A stretch of DNA of 64,000 nucleotides from contig CANLWN010000001.1 in the NCBI GenBank assembly GCA_947494825.1, positions 372,001-436,000 on the forward strand, written 5' to 3'. Of the stretch, positions 51,955-61,492 are shown piece after piece; within the stretch, counting starts at the first letter, position 1; each line of letters opens with the position of its first letter. This DNA comes from an uncultured Flavobacteriaceae bacterium (GTDB lineage: Bacteria; Bacteroidota; Bacteroidia; Flavobacteriales; Flavobacteriaceae). A model generated the notes under the pieces. It was given only the letters and a program-made list of their open reading frames with translations. It did not search any database and was not told the DNA's origin. A program made the position numbers and the translations under genes.

Positions 51955-52299
51955 TTATTGGTATCTCTTTTTAAATTTCTGGGGACTACTATTTATCTTT
52001 AATTTAAACACTCTGGAAAAATAGGTGTAATCCTCATAACCCAAAATCCTGGCTACTTCCGTCAAAGAACTTGTGGAGTGCACTATAAGGCGTTTTGCTT
52101 CCAATATAACACGTTCCGTTATCAGTTCAATGGTTTTTTTGTTTAGGGTGGCTTTAGTTATCCTGTTTAAACGCTTTGGGGTGATATGCAACTTATCTGC
52201 ATAAAATTTTGCAGATTTTTTGGTTTTGTAATGGAACTCTATTTCACTTTCCAATGTTTCCAGAGATAGGTAGGGGATACGACTTTTTTTTGGATTCAT
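51955..52299 (-). CDS. AraC-type DNA-binding domain protein, no sensor domain
   Basis: The 114-residue protein consists of little more than one AraC-type DNA-binding domain. It reads FYADKLHITPKRLNRITKAT (first HTH unit), then TERVILEAKRLIVHSTSSL and VARILGYEDYTYFSRVFK (second unit), ending in SPQKFKKRYQ. In close relatives this block is the C-terminal end of proteins near 290 residues with a cupin-like sensor. Here the ATG at 52299 cuts it off, and no sensor is found upstream, so it is a truncated gene or a true HTH-only protein. It is convergent with the universal stress protein gene. Confidence 0.8.
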   Translation of the reverse strand: MNPKKSRIPYLSLETLESEIEFHYKTKKSAKFYADKLHITPKRLNRITKATLNKKTIELITERVILEAKRLIVHSTSSLTEVARILGYEDYTYFSRVFKLKINSSPQKFKKRYQ

Positions 52300-52915
52300 G
52301 ACCTGTATAAAGACGAGCTAAATCTATATAGGCTAAATTTAAAAGACTGATCAATTTCTGTTATTATTAATATTTGTATTTTACATAATATAAATTATGA
52401 TACAAATGGTTTATAAGGTATTGCCGTCCAGATCTTTCCGTTTCCATTCGTAGGTCATAATTCTACATTATGTAAAATATCCCTCAACCTTTTTCCTTTT
52501 AAGCGAATTACCAACGGGGTCATGAAACTATTAAAGCGGTGTGCTGCGCACGGCGAAATAATTTATTTGTACTCATAATTAGCCGTTACCTGCCTGCCGG
52601 CAGGCAGGTGTAAAATAGCCGCTCGCAAACGCTCGATTGCTTTTTAAAATCAAAATGCTTTGGCATTTTATTTTAAACACAATTTGCCATCGCTTGCCAA
52701 CGCCAAAAAAAGCAAAACCTTTTAGATATTTTTGAAATATTGGGTTTACGGGAATCTATTCGTCTAAAAATTTTTCATAAGCTTCTCGGCAGCTTGCCGC
52801 ATAAGTATAAAATTTGCTGCGCAAATTTCTATACACATGCTACCCCTGGTGTCCCAATCAAACATTTCTTTTCGCTCTATTTGACATAATATATGTGTAT
52901 GTCAACTTTAGAATG
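52300..52915. other. long AT-rich intergenic region with a palindrome
   Basis: No convincing gene is present. The stretch includes a block at 52536-52730 rich in short repeats such as GCTCGCAAACGCTCG, AAATGCTTTGGCATTTT and TGCCATCGCTTGCC, which looks like a dispersed extragenic repeat rather than coding sequence. A 22-bp perfect palindrome lies at 52588-52609. Confidence 0.6.
52588..52609. repeat. 22-bp perfect palindrome, dispersed type
   Basis: The core CCTGCCTGCCGGCAGGCAGG is fully self-complementary and one more A/T pair extends each end. A near-copy with two changes lies at 59699-59718. I recall this motif as a frequent extragenic element in flavobacterial genomes; a genome search would settle it. 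Confidence 0.75.
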
Positions 52916-53350
52916 CTATTGTAGATGTTCGATTTGATTATGAAGAACATACGTTCCCAACTTCTCCATTCCGTTGGCAAATACCTTTATTTCCCAATTC
53001 GATAAATAGGTATGTGGTGTAACATTATGCTCAAAAAAGATAAAATCATCTGGTTTTGCAAGCGTTTCAGAAGGAATTAAGAATATCAATGGCTCTTTTT
53101 CAGGAATAAAACCCACTAAGGCTACCCAAAGGTTTTCTTTAGGCTCGCCCAACTTTTCTTTTGGTACTTTTGAGCTTTGTTGCGTAATCAAATCCATTGG
53201 TTGCAGAAATACCTCAGATTGCTTGCCATTTGGGCTTTTTACAATAAAATCAACCCCTTCTCTACTATTTTCTTTTAGTGTTATTTTAAGGCCTGCATTC
53301 GTCAATTCTGACTTTAAAATGGCTTCTGCATGCTTTTGAAATTCTGACAT
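52916..53350 (-). CDS. hypothetical protein, possible restriction-endonuclease-like fold
   Basis: The 144-residue protein has no signal peptide. SREGVDFIVKSPNGKQSEVFLQ (about residues 28-49) has the spacing D...E-x-x of a PD-(D/E)xK core, followed by the strand NLWVALVGFIPEKEP and LIFLIPSETL. That pattern recalls small nuclease-like proteins with a variable-length insert, but the lysine of the motif is not clear. The gene stands alone in the AT-rich island. It could equally be a small stress or toxin-type protein. Confidence 0.55.
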   Translation of the reverse strand: MSEFQKHAEAILKSELTNAGLKITLKENSREGVDFIVKSPNGKQSEVFLQPMDLITQQSSKVPKEKLGEPKENLWVALVGFIPEKEPLIFLIPSETLAKPDDFIFFEHNVTPHTYLSNWEIKVFANGMEKLGTYVLHNQIEHLQ

Positions 53351-53562
53351 TGGACTTTTAATTGCGAAAATACCCTCTAATGGGTATTTTAAAATACTAA
53401 AAGTATTGTGAATTTTGAAGAATAAATAGGTCTTTCGGAATACGCTTCCCCTTCTTAGTTTTACTTTATATATAAGATAAGCTGTTAAATTAAGATTACA
53501 AAAAGCACTTATATTTTAACAATAAAATCATTACATTTAACGTAGACCAACAACTAAAAGAT

Positions 53563-54603
53563 ATGAGATTTTACAGACTATTACTTCTTTGCTCATGTAT
53601 TTTATTCTTCATTTTTAATATAACATCGTGTAAAGAAGAAACAAAGCAAATTGAGCAAAGTATTAATATAGACTCTTTAAATGTTCAATACAATAGTTTT
53701 CTAAACGCTTTATATGAATTAAAAAACTATAGAGAACAAAGTAGTCCAAATGCAATAAACATCTATGTGCTTGCTGATTCCATAACCAAAATACAATCTG
53801 GAATATATTTTTCAGGGATGGACGATATCACCGGGCAAACTACAACCGATACAGCACTAATAAGTACTTTCCAAAATCCACTAATTAGTTTCTCATCAGA
53901 CTCAACGAATAATCTTGATTTAGCGGAAATGCTGAATTCAAATATAAAATTGGCACAAGGTCTAGATTCTGCAAACATAGATTCATTAAAGCACTCAATT
54001 GATTTTAACACTAGAAGTTTTATGGTCTTTCCAAGAACATCGGATGAGTTTATGATTGACAACCATAAACAAGCCAAATTCGTTTATCAAGAAAATCCTG
54101 CAAATACCCGATTCGGAATATCTGAAATATCAGACAGTAATGTTGTTCTCGCTAATTTAAAATCTGATGTTTTACATAGCTCATCCATAAAGTTTAATGC
54201 TTTAGACATTGAGCTGTGGTCTCAGATAAAATCGACCTATCCAAACATAGTCGGGGAAATGAGTTATGAAGAATTGCTAGTTAAGATGGATTATTTGAAA
54301 GATGCAAGAATTGAATATGAATGGGAAAGTGATAGCACAGTTGGAGATATTAGTCTTAAAATTGAAAATCGTGAGGTAGATATTCGAGAAAAAGAAATAG
54401 AAGGTATTGACATTCCTTTGCATGGTAAGCTAAAATGTGAATTGGAAATTGATGGTGGATTTGGCACTTATTCTTTTAAGGTAACCAAGGTTTTTTTTAA
54501 TGATGATACGGAAGGGAAAATCAAACTAAATCCGAGGAAAATAAAATCAACTGCTCAAGATGACCCATATGAGACATTCTTAATAATAATAAGTGAAAAA
54601 TGA
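53563..54603 (+). CDS. lipoprotein of unknown function
   Basis: The 346-residue protein has a lipoprotein signal with FIFNITSCKEE. The mature part is mixed helix and strand and rich in asparagine and serine, with no recognised motif. The gene is AT-rich. Its stop overlaps the next start by four bases (ATGA), so it forms a pair with the following outer-membrane-type protein. The two are possibly surface partners (inference). Confidence 0.7.
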   Translation: MRFYRLLLLCSCILFFIFNITSCKEETKQIEQSINIDSLNVQYNSFLNALYELKNYREQSSPNAINIYVLADSITKIQSGIYFSGMDDITGQTTTDTALISTFQNPLISFSSDSTNNLDLAEMLNSNIKLAQGLDSANIDSLKHSIDFNTRSFMVFPRTSDEFMIDNHKQAKFVYQENPANTRFGISEISDSNVVLANLKSDVLHSSSIKFNALDIELWSQIKSTYPNIVGEMSYEELLVKMDYLKDARIEYEWESDSTVGDISLKIENREVDIREKEIEGIDIPLHGKLKCELEIDGGFGTYSFKVTKVFFNDDTEGKIKLNPRKIKSTAQDDPYETFLIIISEK

Positions 54604-55991
54604 AAATATTTAAAATAGCTTTTCAAATAGCCTTTCTGTTATTACCCTGGGCTACTTTTGCTCAGAATTTACTACAAGACCAAGAAGGTTTCAGCAACAT
54701 TATTGTTCCATCAACATTGTTAAATTTAGACATAACTAACAAAGTTGCCACCTTTGACTACATAAATGATTACTCATTTAGTTCAACTGAAAATCTCATA
54801 TATGGAATTCAGATTAAGGGTACTGTAGAAAATGATGCTGGAGTCATTTTTACTGATGAGAAAATAGCATCCAATAGTAGTTTAGACTTCTTATTTGGCT
54901 ACTCTACAAAGTCAAAAATTAAAAATAAGACCGAAAGACTTCAAGTATTAATAAGCGAATCAAACTTACTCACGGGAGAACTTGAAACCTCAGTTAAGAA
55001 TTTAAATGGATTTGTTGAACGAATTGACGAAAATCTAGCTAGAAAGAACACTTTGTTAGATGTCATAAAGGTGAAATCATCCATTACAAAAAACATAGTT
55101 AATACCGAAGTAATTACTAAACACATAAAGGCATTAAATGACGCCTATAAAAGTGCTTTGACCAATCTAAATAAGGAAAATGATAAGATAAAGGATAACG
55201 AAGAGAAAGAGGATGGATTAAAAGAAATAAATCGGCTTATAAATCAGGCTGATCCAGCTTATACTGAAATATCTAATAGTTTAGCTATAATGCTGAATAT
55301 TTCAAAGAATATTGATAAGAAGCTTTCGGAGTACAACGACTTTGATGAGACGCTAGATTTTTACAGAAGAAGAAATCTATTTTTTATAAGAGGCGGATTT
55401 AATGGCTCAAGTTTCAAATACGATTCAAATCCTGATGCAATCACAATTAATGATCGTTTTGAAGATGTAACTTTCAATGGCTGGAATGCAGAAGCTGGAT
55501 ATAATTATAATCGTAGACTTACTTATTTCGGCATGAGTTTAAGTAGTTCATACACCAATAACCTTCCAGGCCTTGATGACACTACTTTTACTTTGAAAAC
55601 TTCTGGAGATCTTATTACCGATGGAGACTTTTCAACCAGTAAAACAATAACAGCAATGTCTGGAATGTTTGAAAAGTTTATCAGAACGTCAATAAATGTT
55701 GATTTTTCCAGAGTGATTAGAGTAAATAAAAAGGACAGTTTGTATTTGTCAGCAAATACTTATTTAAGAAAACGGTTTTATTCCAACACAACCAACTTAA
55801 AAAATAATACCGTTTTGGGTGTGGGTTTAAATGCAATAAACAGTAAAAGTGGTTCTTTATTGGGTGGTATTTTTGTTCAAACTAATGACTTATCAGGTGT
55901 CAATGCGGATATTGGAAGTAGTTTAGGCGAAAGAATCACGTTCGGAATAGTCGCCAAAGCCTCATTTAAAGCCACTTCCATAAGAGATTAA
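54600..55991 (+). CDS. exported protein with coiled coil and barrel-like C-terminus
   Basis: The 463-residue protein has a signal peptide ending in WATFAQNLL. Residues about 100-250 form a long charged coiled coil (KTERLQVLISESNLLTGELE, ALTNLNKENDKIKDNEEKED). The C-terminal 190 residues alternate strands (FFIRGGFNGSSFKY, WNAEAGYNYNRRLTYFGMSL, TFGIVAKASFKA), which suggests an outer-membrane barrel or a surface domain. No family is recognised. It is translationally coupled to the lipoprotein gene before it. Confidence 0.65.
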   Translation: MKIFKIAFQIAFLLLPWATFAQNLLQDQEGFSNIIVPSTLLNLDITNKVATFDYINDYSFSSTENLIYGIQIKGTVENDAGVIFTDEKIASNSSLDFLFGYSTKSKIKNKTERLQVLISESNLLTGELETSVKNLNGFVERIDENLARKNTLLDVIKVKSSITKNIVNTEVITKHIKALNDAYKSALTNLNKENDKIKDNEEKEDGLKEINRLINQADPAYTEISNSLAIMLNISKNIDKKLSEYNDFDETLDFYRRRNLFFIRGGFNGSSFKYDSNPDAITINDRFEDVTFNGWNAEAGYNYNRRLTYFGMSLSSSYTNNLPGLDDTTFTLKTSGDLITDGDFSTSKTITAMSGMFEKFIRTSINVDFSRVIRVNKKDSLYLSANTYLRKRFYSNTTNLKNNTVLGVGLNAINSKSGSLLGGIFVQTNDLSGVNADIGSSLGERITFGIVAKASFKATSIRD

Positions 55992-56059
55992 CTTTTTGTA
56001 CTTATCTTTTTTTCTTAATAAAAAAAGAAACAAAAAAATCAAGGCTTACAGAGAACTTT

Positions 56060-56223
56060 GGAAACAATCACGGGTCGGTCGCTATATTTTAGGATCCATT
56101 GTGGCCACCAAGAACACCTTGTACCGTTTGTTTCATTTTATAGGCCAAAAGACCCTAGTACCAACCCCCTAAAATATATAACGCTCCACTCCCCTATTGC
56201 TTTGACCAAAGCTCTCTTAGGCC
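56060..56223 (+). repeat. left 164-bp direct repeat flanking the dprA/recQ cassette
   Basis: The 164 bases from GGAAACAATCACGGG to TTAGGCC match 59754-59917 in the same direction, base count equal, with a mismatch fraction of roughly one in six by eye. The copies code in one frame for related short C-terminal peptides (WKQSRVGRYILGSIVATKN here) ending in a stop, so both may be relics of the 3' end of one gene. The related part starts further left, near 56037. Confidence 0.8.
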
Positions 56224-56257
56224 AAACTGAGCATCGAAATCCTAATAATCTCTAGTT

Positions 56258-57544
56258 TTATGTATTAAGCTCTTTTACCTTAGCCTTTGGATTCATTAAA
56301 TAACGTACTGGGCGAGTTTTTTTTAACAACACTTCATTCTTAACTGCAACTTTTAACCAATCATCTATTTGCTTTGAAGTTAATTCAAAAACCTTCAAAA
56401 TTTCTTCTTTATTGAATTCTTTATCTTTAAAATGAGATGATGACTTATAGATGAATAAATCAAAAAATGTTATTTCCTCAATGCTTTTTACATCACTATT
56501 AGAGCTTAAAGGGGCTTTAGCCTTAACACCTATTGATTTAGCCTCGCCTTCTTGATCTATATTAGGTGATCCTACCTCATTATTATAATTGAACAAAGAG
56601 CCTTGAGCTTTTGTCGATTTATCCTGAGAATTAATAATATTTGAAACATTAAATACTTTAGGTAAAAAACGTGCTCCTTTTCTTACTATTTCAATATTCC
56701 CTCTATTGGCTTTATTCTCAATGGGTCTAACAACCCATAAAGGAGCCCATTTATTCTTTAAATTTTCATTTGCACCTTCCCAAGTTCCTCCTTTAGTTTC
56801 AGATTTTACTATAATAGACGCTTGGGATAAAACATAAATAAGTTTGTTTCTACCCATTGCGTTACCAACATTAAAACCAACTTCCGGATTAAACGGAGAA
56901 ATTAGTGCTAGTTTATTATCAATAATATATTTTCGATAATTTGAAGACGATGATTTTTTTATTAAGCTATCGGCAAGAACACCTAATGCATATCCTTTTT
57001 GTTCAAGAATACCAGTCATAGAATGTTCATCAATCCCTCTTGCTCCACCAGATACAACTCCATACTTTTGATGATGTAGTTGTTTTACTATTTCCTTTGT
57101 GGCTGTAATATCTGTTTCAGAAATATGTCTTGAACCGACAATTCCTATATAAGTTTTGTTTAATAAGTTTTTGTTTCCTATACCGAATAAAATTGGCGGA
57201 ACTTTATCTTTTAGTTTGTTTTTCAGACTATTGGGATAAAAACCATCACTCCGATTGATAATCCAAATACCGGCTTTAGTCCATTTTTCTAATTTAATTG
57301 CCAAAGCCATTTTACGGTCTAATAACTCAATAATTCTGTTTTTTGAAATCGTAGTATCGTTCCAATTAACAAATAGTGCATTCAAATCTATGGTTAAAAG
57401 ATCTTCTGGTTTAAGTTTCTTGGACTGCAACCATCGAACCATTCTATTCCACTCTAATAAAGATAAAGGCTTATTCTTTTTGTCTAATTCTTTTGAAAAA
57501 TAAGAGGTTAAAAGTAATATGGCTTTTGTACGTTCTGAAATCAT
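56258..57544 (-). CDS. dprA: DprA-like Rossmann-fold protein
   Basis: The 428-residue protein has an N-terminal helical part, then the DprA/Smf Rossmann core with [14 protein letters not shown] at residues 132-145, [13 protein letters not shown] at 163-175 and [17 protein letters not shown] further on. A C-terminal winged-helix-like part follows a serine- and asparagine-rich linker. DprA proteins bind single-stranded DNA and load RecA during uptake. Here the gene starts five bases after the recQ stop and is probably co-transcribed with it. The partner and the flanking repeats suggest a role in DNA defence or element maintenance rather than competence (inference). The gene is AT-rich. Confidence 0.88.
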   Translation of the reverse strand: MISERTKAILLLTSYFSKELDKKNKPLSLLEWNRMVRWLQSKKLKPEDLLTIDLNALFVNWNDTTISKNRIIELLDRKMALAIKLEKWTKAGIWIINRSDGFYPNSLKNKLKDKVPPILFGIGNKNLLNKTYIGIVGSRHISETDITATKEIVKQLHHQKYGVVSGGARGIDEHSMTGILEQKGYALGVLADSLIKKSSSSNYRKYIIDNKLALISPFNPEVGFNVGNAMGRNKLIYVLSQASIIVKSETKGGTWEGANENLKNKWAPLWVVRPIENKANRGNIEIVRKGARFLPKVFNVSNIINSQDKSTKAQGSLFNYNNEVGSPNIDQEGEAKSIGVKAKAPLSSNSDVKSIEEITFFDLFIYKSSSHFKDKEFNKEEILKVFELTSKQIDDWLKVAVKNEVLLKKTRPVRYLMNPKAKVKELNT

Positions 57545-57548
57545 TTTA

Positions 57549-59639
57549 TTAGCTTACTGATGTTGAAGTTAATGCTGTTGGATATACCGAACCTGAACCC
57601 GATTTTTTTAATAAGGTTGTTACTATTGTAAACGTCCAACCAGAGTCTATTGCATCATCTACCAAAAATACAGGTTTATTTTCAACATCTTCTTCAATAT
57701 TAAAAACACCATCTAAATTATGACATTGATGAAAACTATTTTCCTGCTCTTTTTGTGGCTTCGTTTCTCTTACTTTTACAATAATAGGCCTAAATGGTAT
57801 GTCTAATTTTTCAGCTAAGCGTTTGGCGAAATCTGGGACTAAATCTGGATGCCGTAATGACGGAATACAAGTTAACCATTCTGGAAAGGGATTTGGTTGC
57901 CAACGCTCTACAATCATCTCATACATTGCATCTACCAATTCATTTCTAAAGTAACCCAGGTGTTTGTCATTTGCCACAATATTCCCCCACCCGGCATCTC
58001 CCCAACGAGATAATACTTTACCCGTTTCGGCTTTTAAATCATTTAACCTACCACTCCATTCATATACAGGTAATGCATTTGCAGCAATTTGTTTTCTTGG
58101 TATAATATCAAATTCTGAATGTTTTAAATAAATGGAGGCTTCTACTGTATTGCTATGAGAAACCATATTTGGGTGTATTTCAATCCCAAGACAATTCATG
58201 CATTTACCACATGCTTTTATATTTGGATCATCTAATTCTTTTTGCAAAAACATCATTAAACACTCCTCTGTTTGTATATAATTTTGCACGGTGTCCCATT
58301 CAAATTGGCGTTGATTGGTTAAGCGTTCTATTTTTTCTTTGTCCATGGTATATGATACTGCTGAACGTTTCCACTTTGTACCTTCTTTAATAATTGGAGA
58401 GGGCTCCTCTACCGTTAAATACTTTATTGTTTTGTTTATTTGACCATGTTTTATATTTAGTATTTCTTGTAGTTTAGAAATTGACAAGCCATCATTGTCT
58501 ATAAGGGCTTGTAATATATCTTGAACTACAGATTCTGGGGGAAACGCAGATTCCCTAAAATGCTGATGCACCTCTGCATCTTCTTGTCCGGATAATAAAA
58601 TACCATAAGCAGTATTTATAGCGCGTCCAGCACGACCCACTTGTTGGTAATAACTAATGATTGAATCTGGTGCTTGAAAATGAATTACAAAATTTAAGTC
58701 TGGTTTATCATAACCCATTGCCAATGCAGTAGTAGACACCAAAACTTTTAACTCGTTATTATACAATGCGTCTTCTAGAAATTCTCTGTATTTTGAAGAA
58801 TTCTCAAAATTATCGTCCTCAACACCAGCATAATAGGCTGCTGCTTCAATATAACAATCATTTAACCATTGTGCGACAGCCCGTGCATCACGTTTAGTTA
58901 ATACATAAACTATTCCGCTACCGTCAAGATTTGGTATATTTTCTTTAAGCCATGCCAACCTAGATGCTTGGTCTTTTAAAACTATATTTTGAAGTTTTAA
59001 GCTTTCTCTTATTAATTCTCCTCTTAAAACATCAATGCCTCCAAGTTGTTCTTCAATATCAGCAACCACCCTATCATTAGCTGTAGCTGTAGTTCCTAAA
59101 ACTGGCATTCCTTTAGGCATTACTTTTAAAATGCCAACGATACGTCTGTAATCTGGTCTAAAATCGTGTCCCCAATCTGAAATACAATGGGCCTCGTCTA
59201 CTACGAACAAACCTATTTTATCTGCTAAGGGGAATAGGATTTCATCCATAAAATGTTCATTCGCTAATCGTTCAGGTGAAATTAAAAGTGCATCAATGTT
59301 GTTTTTCAAAACCTCGGCTTTTATGGCCTTCCAATCTTCAAAGTTGCTCGAGTTAATAGTTACTGCCTTAATACCTAAACGTTCAGCTGCTTCTATTTGG
59401 TTACGCATTAATGCCAATAAGGGTGATATAATTATGGTCGGCCCTTTGCCTTGATCTCTTAAAATTCTACTACTGATAAAATAGACCAAACTTTTTCCCC
59501 AACCAGTACGCTGTATAACTAGTATTTTTTCTTTATTTAAGGTAAGTTTTTCGATAGCTTCCCATTGTCCTTCTCTAAAATCTGCACTTGGTAAATCAAG
59601 TGCTTTTCGTAAAAGCGAAACGGCTCCTTTTTTATCCAT
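57549..59639 (-). CDS. recQ: RecQ-type helicase with C-terminal phosphoribosyltransferase-like domain
   Basis: The 696-residue protein has a full RecQ helicase core: FREGQWEAI at residues 21-29, Walker A TGWGKS at 45-50, DEAH at 148-151, the RecQ loop [21 protein letters not shown], and motif [11 protein letters not shown] zinc-binding domain has four cysteines ([18 protein letters not shown]). No HRDC domain is seen. The last 200 residues instead end in a phosphoribosyltransferase-like domain with the PRPP motif [13 protein letters not shown] near 657-669. Such fusions have been found together with DprA-like genes. The direction is the same as the dprA gene, which begins five bases downstream. 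Confidence 0.88.
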   Translation of the reverse strand: MDKKGAVSLLRKALDLPSADFREGQWEAIEKLTLNKEKILVIQRTGWGKSLVYFISSRILRDQGKGPTIIISPLLALMRNQIEAAERLGIKAVTINSSNFEDWKAIKAEVLKNNIDALLISPERLANEHFMDEILFPLADKIGLFVVDEAHCISDWGHDFRPDYRRIVGILKVMPKGMPVLGTTATANDRVVADIEEQLGGIDVLRGELIRESLKLQNIVLKDQASRLAWLKENIPNLDGSGIVYVLTKRDARAVAQWLNDCYIEAAAYYAGVEDDNFENSSKYREFLEDALYNNELKVLVSTTALAMGYDKPDLNFVIHFQAPDSIISYYQQVGRAGRAINTAYGILLSGQEDAEVHQHFRESAFPPESVVQDILQALIDNDGLSISKLQEILNIKHGQINKTIKYLTVEEPSPIIKEGTKWKRSAVSYTMDKEKIERLTNQRQFEWDTVQNYIQTEECLMMFLQKELDDPNIKACGKCMNCLGIEIHPNMVSHSNTVEASIYLKHSEFDIIPRKQIAANALPVYEWSGRLNDLKAETGKVLSRWGDAGWGNIVANDKHLGYFRNELVDAMYEMIVERWQPNPFPEWLTCIPSLRHPDLVPDFAKRLAEKLDIPFRPIIVKVRETKPQKEQENSFHQCHNLDGVFNIEEDVENKPVFLVDDAIDSGWTFTIVTTLLKKSGSGSVYPTALTSTSVS

Positions 59640-59698
59640 ACTGTATTAACTTGTTGTAAGATTCAAACATCGAATCCAACTGTTTGCCAATATCAAAA

Positions 59699-59718
59699 CC
59701 TGCCTACCGGCAAGCAGG
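59699..59718. repeat. near-copy of the dispersed palindrome
   Basis: CCTGCCTACCGGCAAGCAGG differs from the copy at 52589-52608 at two positions. It lies just left of the right direct repeat and next to the start of recQ. Confidence 0.65.
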
Positions 59719-59753
59719 AATCAAGGTTCACGGTCCCGATAGGTATCAGGATT

Positions 59754-59917
59754 GGAAACAATCACGGGCCAATCGCTATATTTTAGGATCCATTGTGACC
59801 ACCAAAAACGCCTTGTATCGATTCCTTAATCCTATAAATTTACAAAATGTAGTGCCCACCCCCTAAAATATGTAACGCTCCACTCCCCTATTGTTTTTGC
59901 CAAAGCCCTCTTAGGCC
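59754..59917 (+). repeat. right 164-bp direct repeat flanking the dprA/recQ cassette
   Basis: This copy has the same length and direction as 56060-56223. Its coding-like frame reads WKQSRANRYILGSIVTTKN and ends after NVVPTP. The left end of the related segment extends to about 59719. A functional att site or a target duplication could both leave this pattern. Confidence 0.8.
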
Positions 59918-59937
59918 GTTACCCTCTCACCAATAAA

Positions 59938-59965
59938 AAAGCCCCGGAGATTGTTCCGGGGCTTT
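59938..59965 (-). terminator. intrinsic terminator of the barrel-protein pseudogene
   Basis: GCCCCGGA (59941-59948) pairs with TCCGGGGC (59955-59962) around a 6-base loop, and on the minus strand the stem is followed by a T-run (the A-run at 59935-59940). It is well placed for the minus-strand gene ending at 59987. Confidence 0.88.
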
Positions 59966-59986
59966 CCTAAAAACAAAGTGGTGTGT

Positions 59987-60656
59987 CTATAACTTCCCGA
60001 TGTTATAGCTAAACCCTATATGCGGTACCACAAAAGATGTGGTCGCTTCGAAATATGGGGCCTGTTGGGTAAAATATATGCCCAAGGACAATTTTGCCCC
60101 TCTCCTTCCTGTATCCCAGGGAAAGTCTGTTGGCCGAGTAGTGATAATCACCAATATAAAGCTCCATCCCTATAAGCTCTCCATCGCTGTTCCGGACGGG
60201 TTCCTTTACCGAGAAATCGCTGTTTCGGTTCAACAGGGATACGCCCGCATTGATGAAAAACTCCCCCCTTCCGAAAACCTTAAAATAATAGGCCAGGTAC
60301 AAATGGTAATCCATCAGCACATTATAATCGGCCGCCTCCACCCCAAACTCGGCGGTAATCTCCCTGGAATAGGCAATGACCAGATCATAACGGAACGAAT
60401 TGATTAAGCCCAATGAGAGCTTGTCCGTTATAAAATATTCCAAGTCCAAATTCAGGCCCATTCCCGAATTCTGTTTATCGGTATTGGTGTACAGTGCGGC
60501 TTCGGTTGCCGGCACCGCAACATCGTAGATCGGGGTAATCCGGTATTCAGGCCCTATATTAAGATGAAACCTGCCCTTATGATGGGCCCCATTATCCTGG
60601 GCATTGCCCATAAGCGACAACAGGGCCAGCAACAAAATCAATTTTAGTCGTACCAT
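59987..60656 (-). pseudogene. outer-membrane beta-barrel protein gene with a frameshift
   Basis: From the ATG at 60656 the protein reads a signal peptide (ILLLALLSLMGNAQ) and barrel-like strands. It then enters a wrong frame near 60100-60111 and ends at 60009 with GTAYRV. If one base is removed in that purine-rich stretch, the frame runs on to TAG at 59987-59989. It then reads AKLSLGIYFTQQAPYFE and closes with FSYNIGKL, a proper barrel end. So the gene has a one-base insertion or the assembly has an error here. The family is not named; it resembles secreted or barrel proteins of other flavobacteria. Confidence 0.7.
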
Positions 60657-60832
60657 ATCGTGTTTATCTGACAATGTTGTATTCAATAGCGTTGTTCTTT
60701 CTTGTTTTTGCCCTCCTTTTGGTTGGCGTGCCTCCTAGGCCGCTTGCTCCCTACCCTAAATGGTTGCCCCCCAGCAACTGCGAACGCAGAAACCAGGGGG
60801 TTCACCAAAAAAAGCCGGTACTTTACCTATTA

Positions 60833-61408
60833 TCATAATTGTTTTACAAACAGGACACCGAACCTATGGATATTGGGCCTGTCCAAACCATAGCTGAGGC
60901 GTTGAAGGGTATAGGCAAAACCCAATTTGGTGGTCCTGCCCAGGGGAAACCTATAGGTGGTCCTGAACCCGTACTGAAATGTCACTGCGGACGAAACAGT
61001 AGAGGTATAAGAACCGTCTAGGTTTCGAAAGGGTTCCCCGATCCCCAGGGACATTGCCCCTATGAAAGGCCCACCACTCAAAGTGTGCTCCTCAAAGACA
61101 TCGACCATACCGTTTACGCTCGCATTGAGTCCGACAGATTGAAAAGGATTTAAATTTACCCATGTTCCCCTGCTGTCCAGGTCCCGTAAGCCATTTTCAA
61201 CCGTGAGGTCGAGTTGAGCGGACAGATACGGTAAAATAGTGCGCTCATAGGCAACGGAGAGGAAAAATGCACCGTAATCGCTCCGATAGTCAAATATGGA
61301 ATAGCCCGTTGCAATATGCAATGCATGTTTTGTATCCATTTCGCCCGATTGCGCGGTCATCGTTGCGTTGAGTCCTACAACAAACAGTACTGCTAGTATG
61401 TTTTTCAT
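60833..61408 (-). CDS. outer-membrane beta-barrel-like protein
   Basis: The 191-residue protein has a signal peptide (ILAVLFVVGLNATMTAQS). It then shows alternating strands typical of a small barrel (YGAFFLSVAYERTILPYLSA, AVTFQYGFRTTYRFPLG) with a closing LGFAYTLQRLSYGLDRPN and RFGVLFVKQL. The end with a hydrophobic residue is usual for barrel insertion. It lies 176 bases upstream of the frameshifted barrel gene on the same strand but is not a close copy. Function is unknown. Confidence 0.65.
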   Translation of the reverse strand: MKNILAVLFVVGLNATMTAQSGEMDTKHALHIATGYSIFDYRSDYGAFFLSVAYERTILPYLSAQLDLTVENGLRDLDSRGTWVNLNPFQSVGLNASVNGMVDVFEEHTLSGGPFIGAMSLGIGEPFRNLDGSYTSTVSSAVTFQYGFRTTYRFPLGRTTKLGFAYTLQRLSYGLDRPNIHRFGVLFVKQL

Positions 61409-61492
61409 ATATTATTTGGTCTAAAATGTTCCTTTCCAAGACGGAACCGGTAAAGGGTTTGCTTTCCAAGCTTTTTTTTGACACTGAAAGCA

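Noticed and set aside
56258-59639. Competence operon reading of dprA/recQ
   Set aside because: No other competence gene is near, the helicase has a phosphoribosyltransferase end and the pair is in an AT-rich segment with flanking repeats.
56060-59917. Classical composite transposon or insertion sequence
   Set aside because: The repeats carry no transposase and no terminal inverted repeats were seen; they look like duplicated ends of a gene.
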